Assembly (NCBI GenBank): GCA_021296375.1
Contig: JAGWAQ010000070.1
Coordinates: forward strand, 1 to 8,044
Origin: Alphaproteobacteria bacterium
Lineage (GTDB): Bacteria > Pseudomonadota > Alphaproteobacteria > Puniceispirillales > UBA1172
Direction of reading: 5' to 3'
Length of the DNA: 8,044 nucleotides
Shown: positions 1-5,800 of the stretch, in pieces
Numbering within the stretch: position 1 is the stretch's first letter
How the letters are laid out: every line of letters begins with the position of its first letter
Translations under genes and position numbers: made by a program
Notes under the pieces: generated by a model
The model's database searches: none
What the model saw: the letters and a program-made list of their open reading frames with translations, nothing else
Told to the model about the DNA's origin: nothing

Positions 1-77
1 GCTGATACATACAATCCCTAGCTGATTTGTACAGTTCAAGTACCACATCCAGTATTCATTACACGCATGAGAATCAT

Positions 78-106
78 CATTGTCAACTTACAATTTTGTG
101 ACAATG
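78..106. repeat. Perfect 8-bp inverted repeat, operator-like
   Basis: CATTGTCA at 78-85 is matched by TGACAATG at 99-106 with a 13-base AT-rich spacer, so the arm centres are 21 bp apart (two helical turns). No T run follows on either strand, so it does not look like an intrinsic terminator. The geometry fits a dimeric regulator site, but no partner gene is visible to the left, so the function is inference. Confidence 0.4.
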
Positions 107-123
107 CAGATGAACATGGCCCT

Positions 124-145
124 ATGCCATCAACATGCCATCAAC
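124..145. repeat. Perfect 11-bp tandem duplication
   Basis: ATGCCATCAAC occurs twice in direct succession (124-134 and 135-145). It is non-coding and has no known role. It most likely arose by slippage or local duplication. Confidence 0.75.
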
Positions 146-193
146 CATGGGTCATGCGGTGAGGGAGGAGGGGGTGGGGAGCCGATAAGGCGC

Positions 194-219
194 AAAAAAA
201 ACGCACCCCGAGGGTGCGT
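194..219 (-). terminator. Rho-independent terminator of the repeat-protein gene
   Basis: Read on the minus strand, an 8-bp perfect stem (ACGCACCC at 201-208 pairing with GGGTGCGT at 212-219, three-base loop) is followed by a run of eight T (the A run at 194-201, the last base shared with the stem). It begins about 30 bases past the stop codon of the minus-strand gene at 249-1355. The stem and T run are both strong, so that gene probably has its own transcript end. Confidence 0.88.
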
Positions 220-248
220 TTAAGGAAATCAGGAAGGATCAGCCTTGA

Positions 249-1355
249 TCAGGAGCCGACGCGGCGAACGTTAATCTTGCCCACCGGGGTGTTGTTGACG
301 TTCTTCACGGTGTTGGTCGGCTGGCTGTAGATCAGGGTTTCGACACCGAAAGTATCGACCACGCTGGCCTTGGCGCGAACCTGCATGCCAACCAGGGACT
401 GATCAAGCTTGATCGCGCTGGTTGAGGTGGTGTCCACCGCGCGCCAGTTGCGCCCGTCCTTGGAGTATTCCCAGGACAGGGACAGGCTGGCGATGCCATC
501 TTCGTCAGACACGCTGTTGGTTCGGACAGTCATGGTGTTGCCTTCCAGCGGCTCACCCGACAGAACGACATCCCCTTCAACCGGGTGATCAACTGTGGTG
601 AGAACTTCAGAAGGGTTTGAGATCAGCACTTCACGGGTGTTGTGGCTGTCAACATATGTGATGACCGCGCGATAGGAAAAGCCCACATGCTCTTGCCCGA
701 GGCGCAGAACTTCGGTCTTCGCGTCAGGATAGGCCTGCCATTCCGTTTTGGTGGAAGAGCGTTGCCAGATCACTTCGTAAGAGCCAATGCCATCTTCATC
801 AGAGATGGTGCTGGTGTCCACCACCAGGGCGTCTTCTTCGCGGGCCGCGCCGGTCAGGATCGGGGAGCCGGTTGGCTTGTCATTGACGTTCTGCACCGGG
901 GTTGAGGCTGGCGATACCAGCGTTTCCAGGTTGCCTTGACCGTCAACATAAGTAATGACAACGCGGAGCTGGCGACCGACATGAAGTTCACGCGGGGTGA
1001 AGGACTGCTGGGTCGCGCCGGAAATGTTCATCCAGTCCGATGCGTTTTTAGAAATCTGCCACTGCACGGAAACTTCACCCATGCCGTCATCATCCATAAT
1101 GGCGGAGGCATCGACGATCAGAGGGTCATCTTCAATGGCGACGAAATCACCGCCGGAAGCATCCTGCTCGCTTGTTTCGCTGGAAGCCGCTGCGGTGGTT
1201 TCAGTGCTGGTCACTGCGGTTGATGCAGCGGCCGCTGCTGATGACGCTGCAGCTGAAGAGCTTGTTTCAGTATCAGTGGAGAGACCGCCCGCAAGTGCTG
1301 TGGACGCATAGAGAGTTGCTGCAGTAAGCGCAAAGTAACGGATGACCTTATGCAT
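249..1355 (-). CDS. Secreted protein with three tandem Ig-like repeats
   Basis: The 368-residue product has a signal peptide at about residues 1-22 (hydrophobic core ending in ALA, likely signal peptidase I site). A low-complexity Ser/Ala/Thr/Glu linker follows at about 26-66. Three repeats of ~97 residues lie at about 69-162, 163-260 and 261-358. Each carries an acidic motif (DDDGMG 88-93, DEDGIG 185-190, DEDGIA 283-288), then a W-Q or W-E strand, a second W eight to nine residues on, an (H/L)VG turn, a VITYVD-like strand and a V-x-N-V or similar linker ending P-x-G. Such repeats normally occur in long arrays in giant bacterial adhesins; the D-rich loop may bind calcium (inference). No cell-wall anchor, transmembrane segment, lipobox or catalytic domain is visible; the tail after repeat 3 is only ~10 residues. 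The start is supported by AAAAGG at 1363-1368, 7 bases before the ATG. It is a monocistronic unit with its own promoter region and terminator. Role unknown; an extracellular or periplasmic adhesive or structural job is plausible. Confidence 0.85.
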   Translation of the reverse strand: MHKVIRYFALTAATLYASTALAGGLSTDTETSSSAAASSAAAAASTAVTSTETTAAASSETSEQDASGGDFVAIEDDPLIVDASAIMDDDGMGEVSVQWQISKNASDWMNISGATQQSFTPRELHVGRQLRVVITYVDGQGNLETLVSPASTPVQNVNDKPTGSPILTGAAREEDALVVDTSTISDEDGIGSYEVIWQRSSTKTEWQAYPDAKTEVLRLGQEHVGFSYRAVITYVDSHNTREVLISNPSEVLTTVDHPVEGDVVLSGEPLEGNTMTVRTNSVSDEDGIASLSLSWEYSKDGRNWRAVDTTSTSAIKLDQSLVGMQVRAKASVVDTFGVETLIYSQPTNTVKNVNNTPVGKINVRRVGS

Positions 1356-1574
1356 TCTAAGACCTTTTCAGTTTCCAAAAAACAATCGGCAACCGTTAAT
1401 GTATACCGAATTCAACAATTATTATAGGTCATGATAACTAAAATAAAAAACAATTCATTATCTATTTTCAATATCATCAAGTTCCGTCATGATAGTGGTC
1501 GAGGTATTGATGACGGTTCGTCATCAGGATGACGGCAAAGCCTCGAGGTTAAATGCGGGCGTCCCGGTTCAATT
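1356..1574. promoter_or_regulatory. Divergent promoter region, AT-rich
   Basis: This 219-bp gap separates the minus-strand repeat-protein gene from the plus-strand small gene, so it must hold promoters for both. For the minus gene, a perfect TATAAT (ATTATA at 1421-1426) lies about 66 bases before the ATG, with an A/T-rich tract (1441-1470) upstream that could act as an UP-like element. No good -35 hexamer is present at 17 bp, so an activator may be needed. On the plus side the last ~40 bases before 1575 hold TTAAAT (1549-1554) as a weak -10 and no convincing Shine-Dalgarno. The palindromes at 1508-1534 lie nearer the plus gene. Confidence 0.5.
1508..1534. repeat. Overlapping GATGACG/CGTCATC palindromes, possible operator
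   Basis: TGATGAC (1508-1514) pairs with GTCATCA (1520-1526) across 5 bases, and CGTCATC (1519-1525) pairs with GATGACG (1528-1534) across 2 bases. The middle element can therefore pair with either neighbour. A further CCGTCATGAT lies at 1484-1493. The block is 40-67 bases before the plus-strand start. It could be a cluster of regulator half-sites or a pair of mutually exclusive hairpins in a leader RNA. No T run follows, so it is not a terminator. Confidence 0.45.
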
Positions 1575-1874
1575 ATGTCAGTAAAAAAACTTTACATTCA
1601 AAGACTTGATGACGTTTCTGCGGTTGAGGAACGGCTCCGGAATATCGCTGATGCCTTGGGGCAATCACCCTTGGCCAGCCGCGTCAGCTTTCGGGCTTAC
1701 ACTTCTGGCGAGGATGAGACTCTTTTGGTCGAAAAATGGATTTATCCTGATGGAATCACGGAAACATCCTTCAGGGAATCAATCGCGCCGCTCATGGATG
1801 GCTTGCCGGAACACAATCATCTCGACGGTTTTGGTGAGATGATCCCGCGTTCTGACAAAACCTGGGATGAATAA
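1575..1874 (+). CDS. Hypothetical 99-residue protein, possible ABM-like fold
   Basis: A small soluble protein with no signal peptide, membrane segment or cysteine. I do not recognise it with certainty. Residues 50-61 (LLVEKWIYPDGI), followed by a helix-like stretch to ~75 and a final strand-like EMIPRS (88-93), resemble the second half of dimeric alpha/beta-barrel proteins such as the antibiotic-biosynthesis-monooxygenase (ABM) family, but conservation is too thin to assign a reaction. The N-terminal half is charged and helical (residues 10-30). The ATG at 1575 is the only ATG start in this frame after the upstream in-frame stop at 1530, but no clear Shine-Dalgarno precedes it, which may mean weak or leaderless-type translation. 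Its last four codons and stop lie inside the first copy of a 17-bp tandem repeat. It is divergent from the repeat protein and convergent with the VOC gene. Confidence 0.6.
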   Translation: MSVKKLYIQRLDDVSAVEERLRNIADALGQSPLASRVSFRAYTSGEDETLLVEKWIYPDGITETSFRESIAPLMDGLPEHNHLDGFGEMIPRSDKTWDE

Positions 1875-1928
1875 TCACCTGAGATAAATAATCACCTGGG
1901 ATAAATAATCATCAGGTATAAATAATCA
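1861..1928. repeat. Four-copy 17-bp tandem direct repeat
   Basis: Units lie at 1861-1877, 1878-1894, 1895-1911 and 1912-1928, with consensus CCTGGGATAAATAATCA. Units 1 and 2 each differ from the consensus by one base; unit 4 diverges only in its first six bases. The first unit contains the last codons and the TAA stop (1872-1874) of the small gene. Because 17 is not a multiple of 3 and the stop is in the first copy, changes in copy number downstream would not alter the protein. Weak pairing of ACCTG (1894-1898) with CAGGT (1913-1917) is possible, but this is a poor terminator. Confidence 0.9.
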
Positions 1929-1950
1929 CCGCCATTAATTTCCCTAAATC

Positions 1951-1980
1951 AATGCCCGTACAAATGCCCGTATAAATGCC
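1951..1980. repeat. Short ~12-bp tandem repeat
   Basis: AATGCCCGTAC (1951-1961), AAATGCCCGTAT (1962-1973) and a partial AAATGCC (1974-1980) form two and a half copies of a 11-12 bp unit. It sits between the 17-bp array and the stop codon of the VOC gene. With that array it fills most of the 115-bp gap between two convergent genes. No Rho-independent terminator is apparent for either gene in this gap. Confidence 0.65.
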
Positions 1981-1989
1981 GAAAAATCC

Positions 1990-2469
1990 TTACCCCTCCG
2001 ACACCCAATTGTCGAGGATAGCGCGGGCTTTTGGATTGCCGCCGAAAAGGATGTCGTCATGATGGGGCTTTTTGGCGGTCAGTTCCACGACATAGCCATT
2101 GGGGTCACGGAAATAGATCGAGTCAATAAAGCCGTGGTCGGAAATGCCGCGGGTTTCGATGCCCTCAGCCTTGCCTTTTTCAAACATTTCCTGCAAATGC
2201 GCTGGCGTCACTTCAAGCGCAAGGTGCAGGTCATAGTCATGTTGTTTCTTGAAATCAAATTCATTGGCCGGCGCTTCAAAAAACGCGATGTATGAGCCGT
2301 CATCCATTTCATAGAAACTGTGCAGAACCTTGGTTTCGCGGCCGGTCTTGGTTTCGTTAATCTCAAGCGCGCCCGCAAGCTTGAGCCCGAGGAAATCTTC
2401 ATAAAACGCGCGGGTTTCGTGGCTGTTCTTGCAGCGATAGGCTTTGTGGTGCAGACCTTTGATCATCAT
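1990..2469 (-). CDS. VOC-superfamily (glyoxalase/dioxygenase-like) protein
   Basis: A 159-residue cytoplasmic protein of the vicinal oxygen chelate superfamily, which includes glyoxalase I, ring-cleaving dioxygenases, fosfomycin-resistance enzymes and bleomycin-binding proteins. Two beta-alpha-beta-beta-beta modules are visible: residues ~5-65 (GLHHKAY, FYEDFLGLKL, SYIAFFEAP) and ~80-131 (LHLALEV, then IYFRDPNGYVVELT). The expected metal ligands are in place: H8 (or H7), E65, H82 and E129, so it is probably an active divalent-metal enzyme. The final ~25 residues extend past the usual core. The reaction is not deducible; no neighbouring pathway genes point to a substrate. Two consecutive Met codons begin the frame. 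GGAG at 2473-2476 lies only 3 bases from the first ATG but 6 from the second, so Met2 (start at 2466) may be the true start. The gene follows the importer operon but is separated from it by a terminator. Confidence 0.88.
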   Translation of the reverse strand: MMIKGLHHKAYRCKNSHETRAFYEDFLGLKLAGALEINETKTGRETKVLHSFYEMDDGSYIAFFEAPANEFDFKKQHDYDLHLALEVTPAHLQEMFEKGKAEGIETRGISDHGFIDSIYFRDPNGYVVELTAKKPHHDDILFGGNPKARAILDNWVSEG

Positions 2470-2539
2470 GAACTCCTTTTATAAGAATGATATAAGAGCA
2501 GATGTGTTGATTTAAACCCTGATCGCAGGTCCGCGCCAT
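2470..2539 (-). promoter_or_regulatory. Leader and probable promoter of the VOC gene
   Basis: Because a terminator for the upstream operon lies at 2540-2567, the VOC gene needs its own promoter in these 70 bases. AAAAGGAG (minus strand, 2473-2480) is the Shine-Dalgarno. An A/T-rich stretch (2479-2497) offers TTATAT as a -10, with only a poor -35 about 17 bp upstream. The exact promoter cannot be fixed by eye. Confidence 0.4.
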
Positions 2540-2567
2540 AAAAAAACAGCCCCGTGAGGGGCTGTTT
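2540..2567 (-). terminator. Rho-independent terminator of the BMP importer operon
   Basis: A perfect 10-bp stem (AAACAGCCCC at 2544-2553, GGGGCTGTTT at 2558-2567) with a four-base loop is followed on the minus strand by seven T (the A run at 2540-2546, overlapping the stem base). It lies 22 bases past the stop of the binding-protein gene, so it closes the four-gene operon. Confidence 0.93.
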
Positions 2568-2589
2568 CGATATTCAATGGTGGTCAGGA

Positions 2590-3687
2590 TCAGCCCGGGA
2601 TCTTGCCGTTGACACCCTGAAGGTAGTAATTCATGCCCCAGAGCGCGCCGTCATCAAGCTCTTCCCCTGCGGGAATAACCTGCTTGCCGGTGTTGTCGAC
2701 CAATGGGCCGGCAAAAATCTTGATGCTGCCGTTGCGGATGCCGGCTTCAGCGGCTTCGGCTTTGGCTTTGACGTCGGCTGGCATGTTCTTGTATTCGGAC
2801 AGAACCAGCATGTCAGCATCAAGGCCGCCCCAGGTGTTGCCTGCCCAGTGGTCAGGGCCTTCACCGGTGGACCAAGTGCCATCACGCAGCGCTTCGATGC
2901 GGCTGACGTAGTAAGGGCCCCAGTTGTTGATGGCGGCAAACAGTTGCGCCTTTGGGGCAAACTCGTGGTTGTCGGTGGATTGACCAAAACCGTAGACACC
3001 GTTCTTTTCAGCGATCTGCAGCATGGCAGGGCTGTCGGTGTGCTGGGCCAGAACGTCAGCGCCTTCAGCGATGTGAACCTTGGCGGCGTCAGCTTCCTTG
3101 ACCGGATCATACCAGGTGTTCGCCCAGATGACAGAGATCGAGGCGTCAGGGTTTACGGAACGCAGGCCCTGGGCAAAAGCGTTGATGCCCATGATCACTT
3201 CCGAGATCGGGTAGGCGCCGATGTAACCGATTTTGTTGGTCTTGGTCATCAGCCCTGCCACAACACCCTGGACATAACGGCCTTCATAGAACCGGATGTT
3301 GCCGGTGGCCATGTTCGGGGTGCGCTTGTAGCCGGTCATGTGTTCAAATTTCACGTTTGGAAATTCTTTTGAGACCTTCAGGGTCGGGTCCATGTAACCG
3401 AAGGAGGTGGTGAAGATGATTTCATTACCCTGCTGGGCCAGTTCACGGATAACGCGGGTGGCGTCAGGGCCTTCGGGAACGTTTTCAACATAGGTGGTGA
3501 CGACATCGTCGCCGAATTTTTCTTCAACCATCTGGCGGCCCAGCTCATGGGCGTAGGTCCAGCCGTGGTCACCGGGGGTGGTGAGGTAGACAAAGCCAAC
3601 TTTTGTGGCTTCGGCTGAGGCAACGCCAGCGGACATAACCGATGCGGTGATCAGTGTCGCCAGGGTTGTCATGATTTTTTTGATCAT
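2590..3687 (-). CDS. BMP-family ABC importer periplasmic binding protein
   Basis: A 365-residue substrate-binding protein of the BMP (basic membrane protein/PnrA) family, which captures purine nucleosides or related small molecules and delivers them to the membrane permeases. A signal peptide covers about residues 1-25 (ending ASA before EATKVGFVY). There is no lipobox cysteine, so it is a soluble periplasmic protein, unlike the lipoprotein members of spirochaetes and Firmicutes. The first ligand-binding loop is GDHGWTYAHELGR (39-51), where W43 probably stacks on the ligand. Further family blocks are FEHMTGY, KIGYIGAYP with the following helix, the AEGADVLAQHTDSP region and the GQSTD strand end. 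Length is typical. AAGGAGA (3695-3701) sits 7 bases before the ATG. It is the last gene of the operon, after ATPase, permease and permease, with a hairpin in the gap. No nucleoside-metabolising enzyme is adjacent, so the ligand remains open. Confidence 0.94.
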   Translation of the reverse strand: MIKKIMTTLATLITASVMSAGVASAEATKVGFVYLTTPGDHGWTYAHELGRQMVEEKFGDDVVTTYVENVPEGPDATRVIRELAQQGNEIIFTTSFGYMDPTLKVSKEFPNVKFEHMTGYKRTPNMATGNIRFYEGRYVQGVVAGLMTKTNKIGYIGAYPISEVIMGINAFAQGLRSVNPDASISVIWANTWYDPVKEADAAKVHIAEGADVLAQHTDSPAMLQIAEKNGVYGFGQSTDNHEFAPKAQLFAAINNWGPYYVSRIEALRDGTWSTGEGPDHWAGNTWGGLDADMLVLSEYKNMPADVKAKAEAAEAGIRNGSIKIFAGPLVDNTGKQVIPAGEELDDGALWGMNYYLQGVNGKIPG

Positions 3688-3707
3688 AATAAGTTCTCCT
3701 TAACAAT

Positions 3708-3731
3708 CAGCATGACATGACCATCATGCTG
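3708..3731 (-). promoter_or_regulatory. Intercistronic hairpin ahead of the binding-protein gene
   Basis: CAGCATGA (3708-3715) pairs perfectly with TCATGCTG (3724-3731), loop of 8 bases. An alternative smaller stem, CATGA (3716-3720) with TCATG (3724-3728), shares an arm. On the minus strand the hairpin ends 6 bases before the Shine-Dalgarno of the binding-protein gene and is not followed by a T run, so it is not a standard terminator. In ABC importer operons such structures often protect or process mRNA so that more binding protein than permease is made; that role is inferred here. The rest of the 119-bp spacer (3732-3806) holds no gene. Confidence 0.55.
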
Positions 3732-3806
3732 GAAATCTGCTGATCTGACCTGTCGCTGGACCACAAGCGCCAGGGCTGGCCTATGCCATGCTGACGAATG
3801 AGGGCA

Positions 3807-4718
3807 TCAATTGCCGGGGTGGAAGGGTTTACCAATCATGGCCGGCACGGTCAAATATGATGATGATGATCGAATTGAGATCAGCACCAGCGCCAGTATA
3901 GTCGCAAGATATGGCAGCATTGACAAGACCTGAGATGGCACCGTCCAGCCGCGGGCTTGCCCCGCCAATTGCATGATGGTGATGCCGCCGAAAATCAACG
4001 CCCCGACGGCGATGCGATACGGCACCCATGACGCAAAGACAACCAGCGCTAACGCAATCCAGCCGCGGCCTGCGGTCATTCCTTCGGACCAATGCGGCGT
4101 CAGGACGAGCGGAATATACGCCCCTCCCATGCCGGCGCAGATGCCGCCAAACGCCACCGCCAACCAGCGCACCATAATGACATTATACCCCAGCGCATGG
4201 GCGCTGTCGTGGTTATCCCCCACCGCGCGGAGAATCATCCCGCCTCTTGCGCGGCGCAAAAACACCGAAGTGGCGATGATCAAGCCAATCGCGACATAGA
4301 ACAGCGCGTCTTGCTGGAACAGCAACTCCCCCACCAGCGGAATATGCTCGAGCAGGGGAATGTTGAGTTTTGGCAAGCTTTCAGCGGTCTTGCCCACCAG
4401 CGGCGCTCCCGCAAGCCCGGAAAAGCCGGTGGCAAAAATGGTCAGGGCCAGCCCCGTCGCCACCTGATTGGTCATCATGGTGACGGCAAAGAAAGAAAAG
4501 ATCAGGGAAATCGCCATCCCCGCAAAAGCCCCGGCGATAATGCCAAGATAAGGATTGCCGGTGTAAAGCGTGGCCCCAAGGGCCGACACCGCCCCCATCA
4601 GCATCATCCCTTCCACCCCAAGGTTGAGGACACCCGATCGTTCAGCGATCAGCTCCCCCGTTGCCGCCAGCAGCAAGGGGATTGATGTCGCCAGTACAGT
4701 CAGCATGAGCGCGGTCAT
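3807..4718 (-). CDS. BMP-type ABC importer permease 2
   Basis: A 303-residue inner-membrane permease of the BPD_transp_2 (branched-chain amino acid/ribose/nucleoside importer) family, the shorter of the pair that normally forms a heterodimer. The hallmark block is AERSGVLNLGVEGMMLMGA (residues 25-43) just after the first membrane helix. About eight hydrophobic segments follow (for example around 45-75, 80-105, 140-155, 185-215, 225-255 and 265-285). The start overlaps the preceding permease stop by four bases (ATGA, 4715-4718), and GGAGG at 4727-4731 lies 8 bases before it, so translation is coupled. The C-terminus ends in the family-like IGKPFHPG segment. Within it a (TGA)4 run at 3858-3869 encodes Ser-Ser-Ser-Ser in the minus frame, where relatives usually have charged residues (from memory). 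Confidence 0.93.
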   Translation of the reverse strand: MTALMLTVLATSIPLLLAATGELIAERSGVLNLGVEGMMLMGAVSALGATLYTGNPYLGIIAGAFAGMAISLIFSFFAVTMMTNQVATGLALTIFATGFSGLAGAPLVGKTAESLPKLNIPLLEHIPLVGELLFQQDALFYVAIGLIIATSVFLRRARGGMILRAVGDNHDSAHALGYNVIMVRWLAVAFGGICAGMGGAYIPLVLTPHWSEGMTAGRGWIALALVVFASWVPYRIAVGALIFGGITIMQLAGQARGWTVPSQVLSMLPYLATILALVLISIRSSSSYLTVPAMIGKPFHPGN

Positions 4719-5800
4719 GACGCGGTCCTCCGGAAGGTGAACTCGATTTTGTAATGCTGGAGCGTCGCCCCGGCCAGCAGGAAGAACAGAAGAATGCCCT
4801 TGAACAGCCCCGTCACCACTTTCGGGATAGCGAGGGCCATCTGGGCATTGTCGCCCCCCAGCTCTGCCATCGCGATCAGCAGGCCAGCGGCGATCACCGC
4901 CAGGGGGTTAAGCCGTGCCAGAAACGCCACGATAATGGCGGTAAACCCATAGCCGAAAGACACTTCCGGCTGCAATTGCCCGATATTGGCGGACACTTCG
5001 ATCATCCCCGCAAGGCCCGCCATCGCGCCGGAAAACAGCAGCACCCCGATGGTCGTGCGGGCTTCGCTGAACCCCGCAAACCGCCCGGCGCGAGGGGCCG
5101 CGCCCACCACCCGAACCTGATAGCCCGGCAAGGTGCGGTTCATCAGCACCCAGGCCAGTGGCGCCAGAATAAACGCCGCCAGCACGCCATAATGCAACTG
5201 CCCGACGTAACCGAGGCCGGGGATCGGCATGCGGGTGATCAAGGCGGCATCAGGGTACATCGGGGTCAGGGGAAAGCCAAAGGCCATCGGGTCACGCAGG
5301 GGGCCGCGCACCATCAGGTCAATAAACAGCGCCGCGACATAGGTTAACATCAAGGTCACGAGAATCTCATTGGCATTAAATAGCGTCTTGCCGAGCGCCG
5401 CGATCGCCGCCCATGCCGCCCCCGCCAGCATTGCCACCAGCATCATCATGGGCAGCATCATCGGGGAGGTGCTGTCAGGAAATTGCAGGGCATAAGCCCC
5501 CGCCGCCAATGCGCCCAGAATAAACTGCCCCTCGGCGCCAATGTTCCAGATATTGGCGCGGTAGCAGAACACCAGCCCGAGGCCAATGATGATCAGGGGG
5601 CAGGCTTTCACCACCAGGTCACTGATGCGGTCAATGCGGCTCAAGGGCGAGACGAAGAATTGATAGAGCGCCTTGCCAGCGTCATAGCCAAGGAGCGAGA
5701 AAATCACCGCCCCGATAACCACGGTTGCGGCCAGCGCCACGACGGTGCTGGTCAGGGTCAGCCAGGGCGACGGGTTGGTGCGGGGGGTCAAGCGGATCAT
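4715..5800 (-). CDS. BMP-type ABC importer permease 1
   Basis: A 361-residue inner-membrane permease, the longer partner of the pair. It has a cytoplasmic N-terminal tail (~1-13), a first hydrophobic helix (~14-37), a periplasmic segment, and then the family block YRANIWNIGAEGQFILGA (80-97). Several more membrane helices lie through the rest, including one near 120-140 and others between 200 and 350. The C-terminus is short and basic (HYKIEFTFRRTAS). The start codon overlaps the ATPase stop by four bases (5797-5800), and GGGAG at 5808-5812 is 7 bases upstream. Its own stop overlaps the next permease start in the same way. It pairs with the next permease to form the membrane channel, powered by the upstream two-domain ATPase. 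Confidence 0.93.
   Translation of the reverse strand: MIRLTPRTNPSPWLTLTSTVVALAATVVIGAVIFSLLGYDAGKALYQFFVSPLSRIDRISDLVVKACPLIIIGLGLVFCYRANIWNIGAEGQFILGALAAGAYALQFPDSTSPMMLPMMMLVAMLAGAAWAAIAALGKTLFNANEILVTLMLTYVAALFIDLMVRGPLRDPMAFGFPLTPMYPDAALITRMPIPGLGYVGQLHYGVLAAFILAPLAWVLMNRTLPGYQVRVVGAAPRAGRFAGFSEARTTIGVLLFSGAMAGLAGMIEVSANIGQLQPEVSFGYGFTAIIVAFLARLNPLAVIAAGLLIAMAELGGDNAQMALAIPKVVTGLFKGILLFFLLAGATLQHYKIEFTFRRTAS

Larger units (their letters stand above)
1..193. other. Intergenic region at window edge, no gene seen
   Basis: No open reading frame with a ribosome binding site or recognisable protein was found here on either strand. The stretch is AT-rich at first and becomes purine/G-rich at 161-180. 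It holds an 8-bp inverted repeat and an 11-bp tandem duplication, listed separately, and a weak 20-bp-period similarity between positions 1-16 and 21-36 (both begin GCTGAT and share TACA). It lies downstream of the minus-strand gene at 249-1355. Any promoter for a gene to the left would be here, but that gene is outside the window. Confidence 0.6.

Noticed and set aside
161..180. G-quadruplex or strong ribosome binding site in the G/A-rich run
   Set aside because: Only three well-separated runs of three or more G are present, and no open reading frame begins after it on the plus strand.
642..1311. Plus-strand frames opposite the Ig-repeat gene
   Set aside because: Short, overlapping one another and antisense to a gene with signal peptide, Shine-Dalgarno, repeats and terminator.
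1861..1928. Plasmid-type iteron origin or CRISPR array
   Set aside because: Units are 17 bp and directly adjacent without spacers, so not CRISPR; no replication initiator gene, and the similarity to a DnaA box (TTATCC core) is only partial.
2554..3372. Plus-strand open frame (272 codons) opposite the binding-protein gene
   Set aside because: It starts inside the terminator region, has no ribosome binding site and no recognisable protein; the minus-strand BMP protein is certain.
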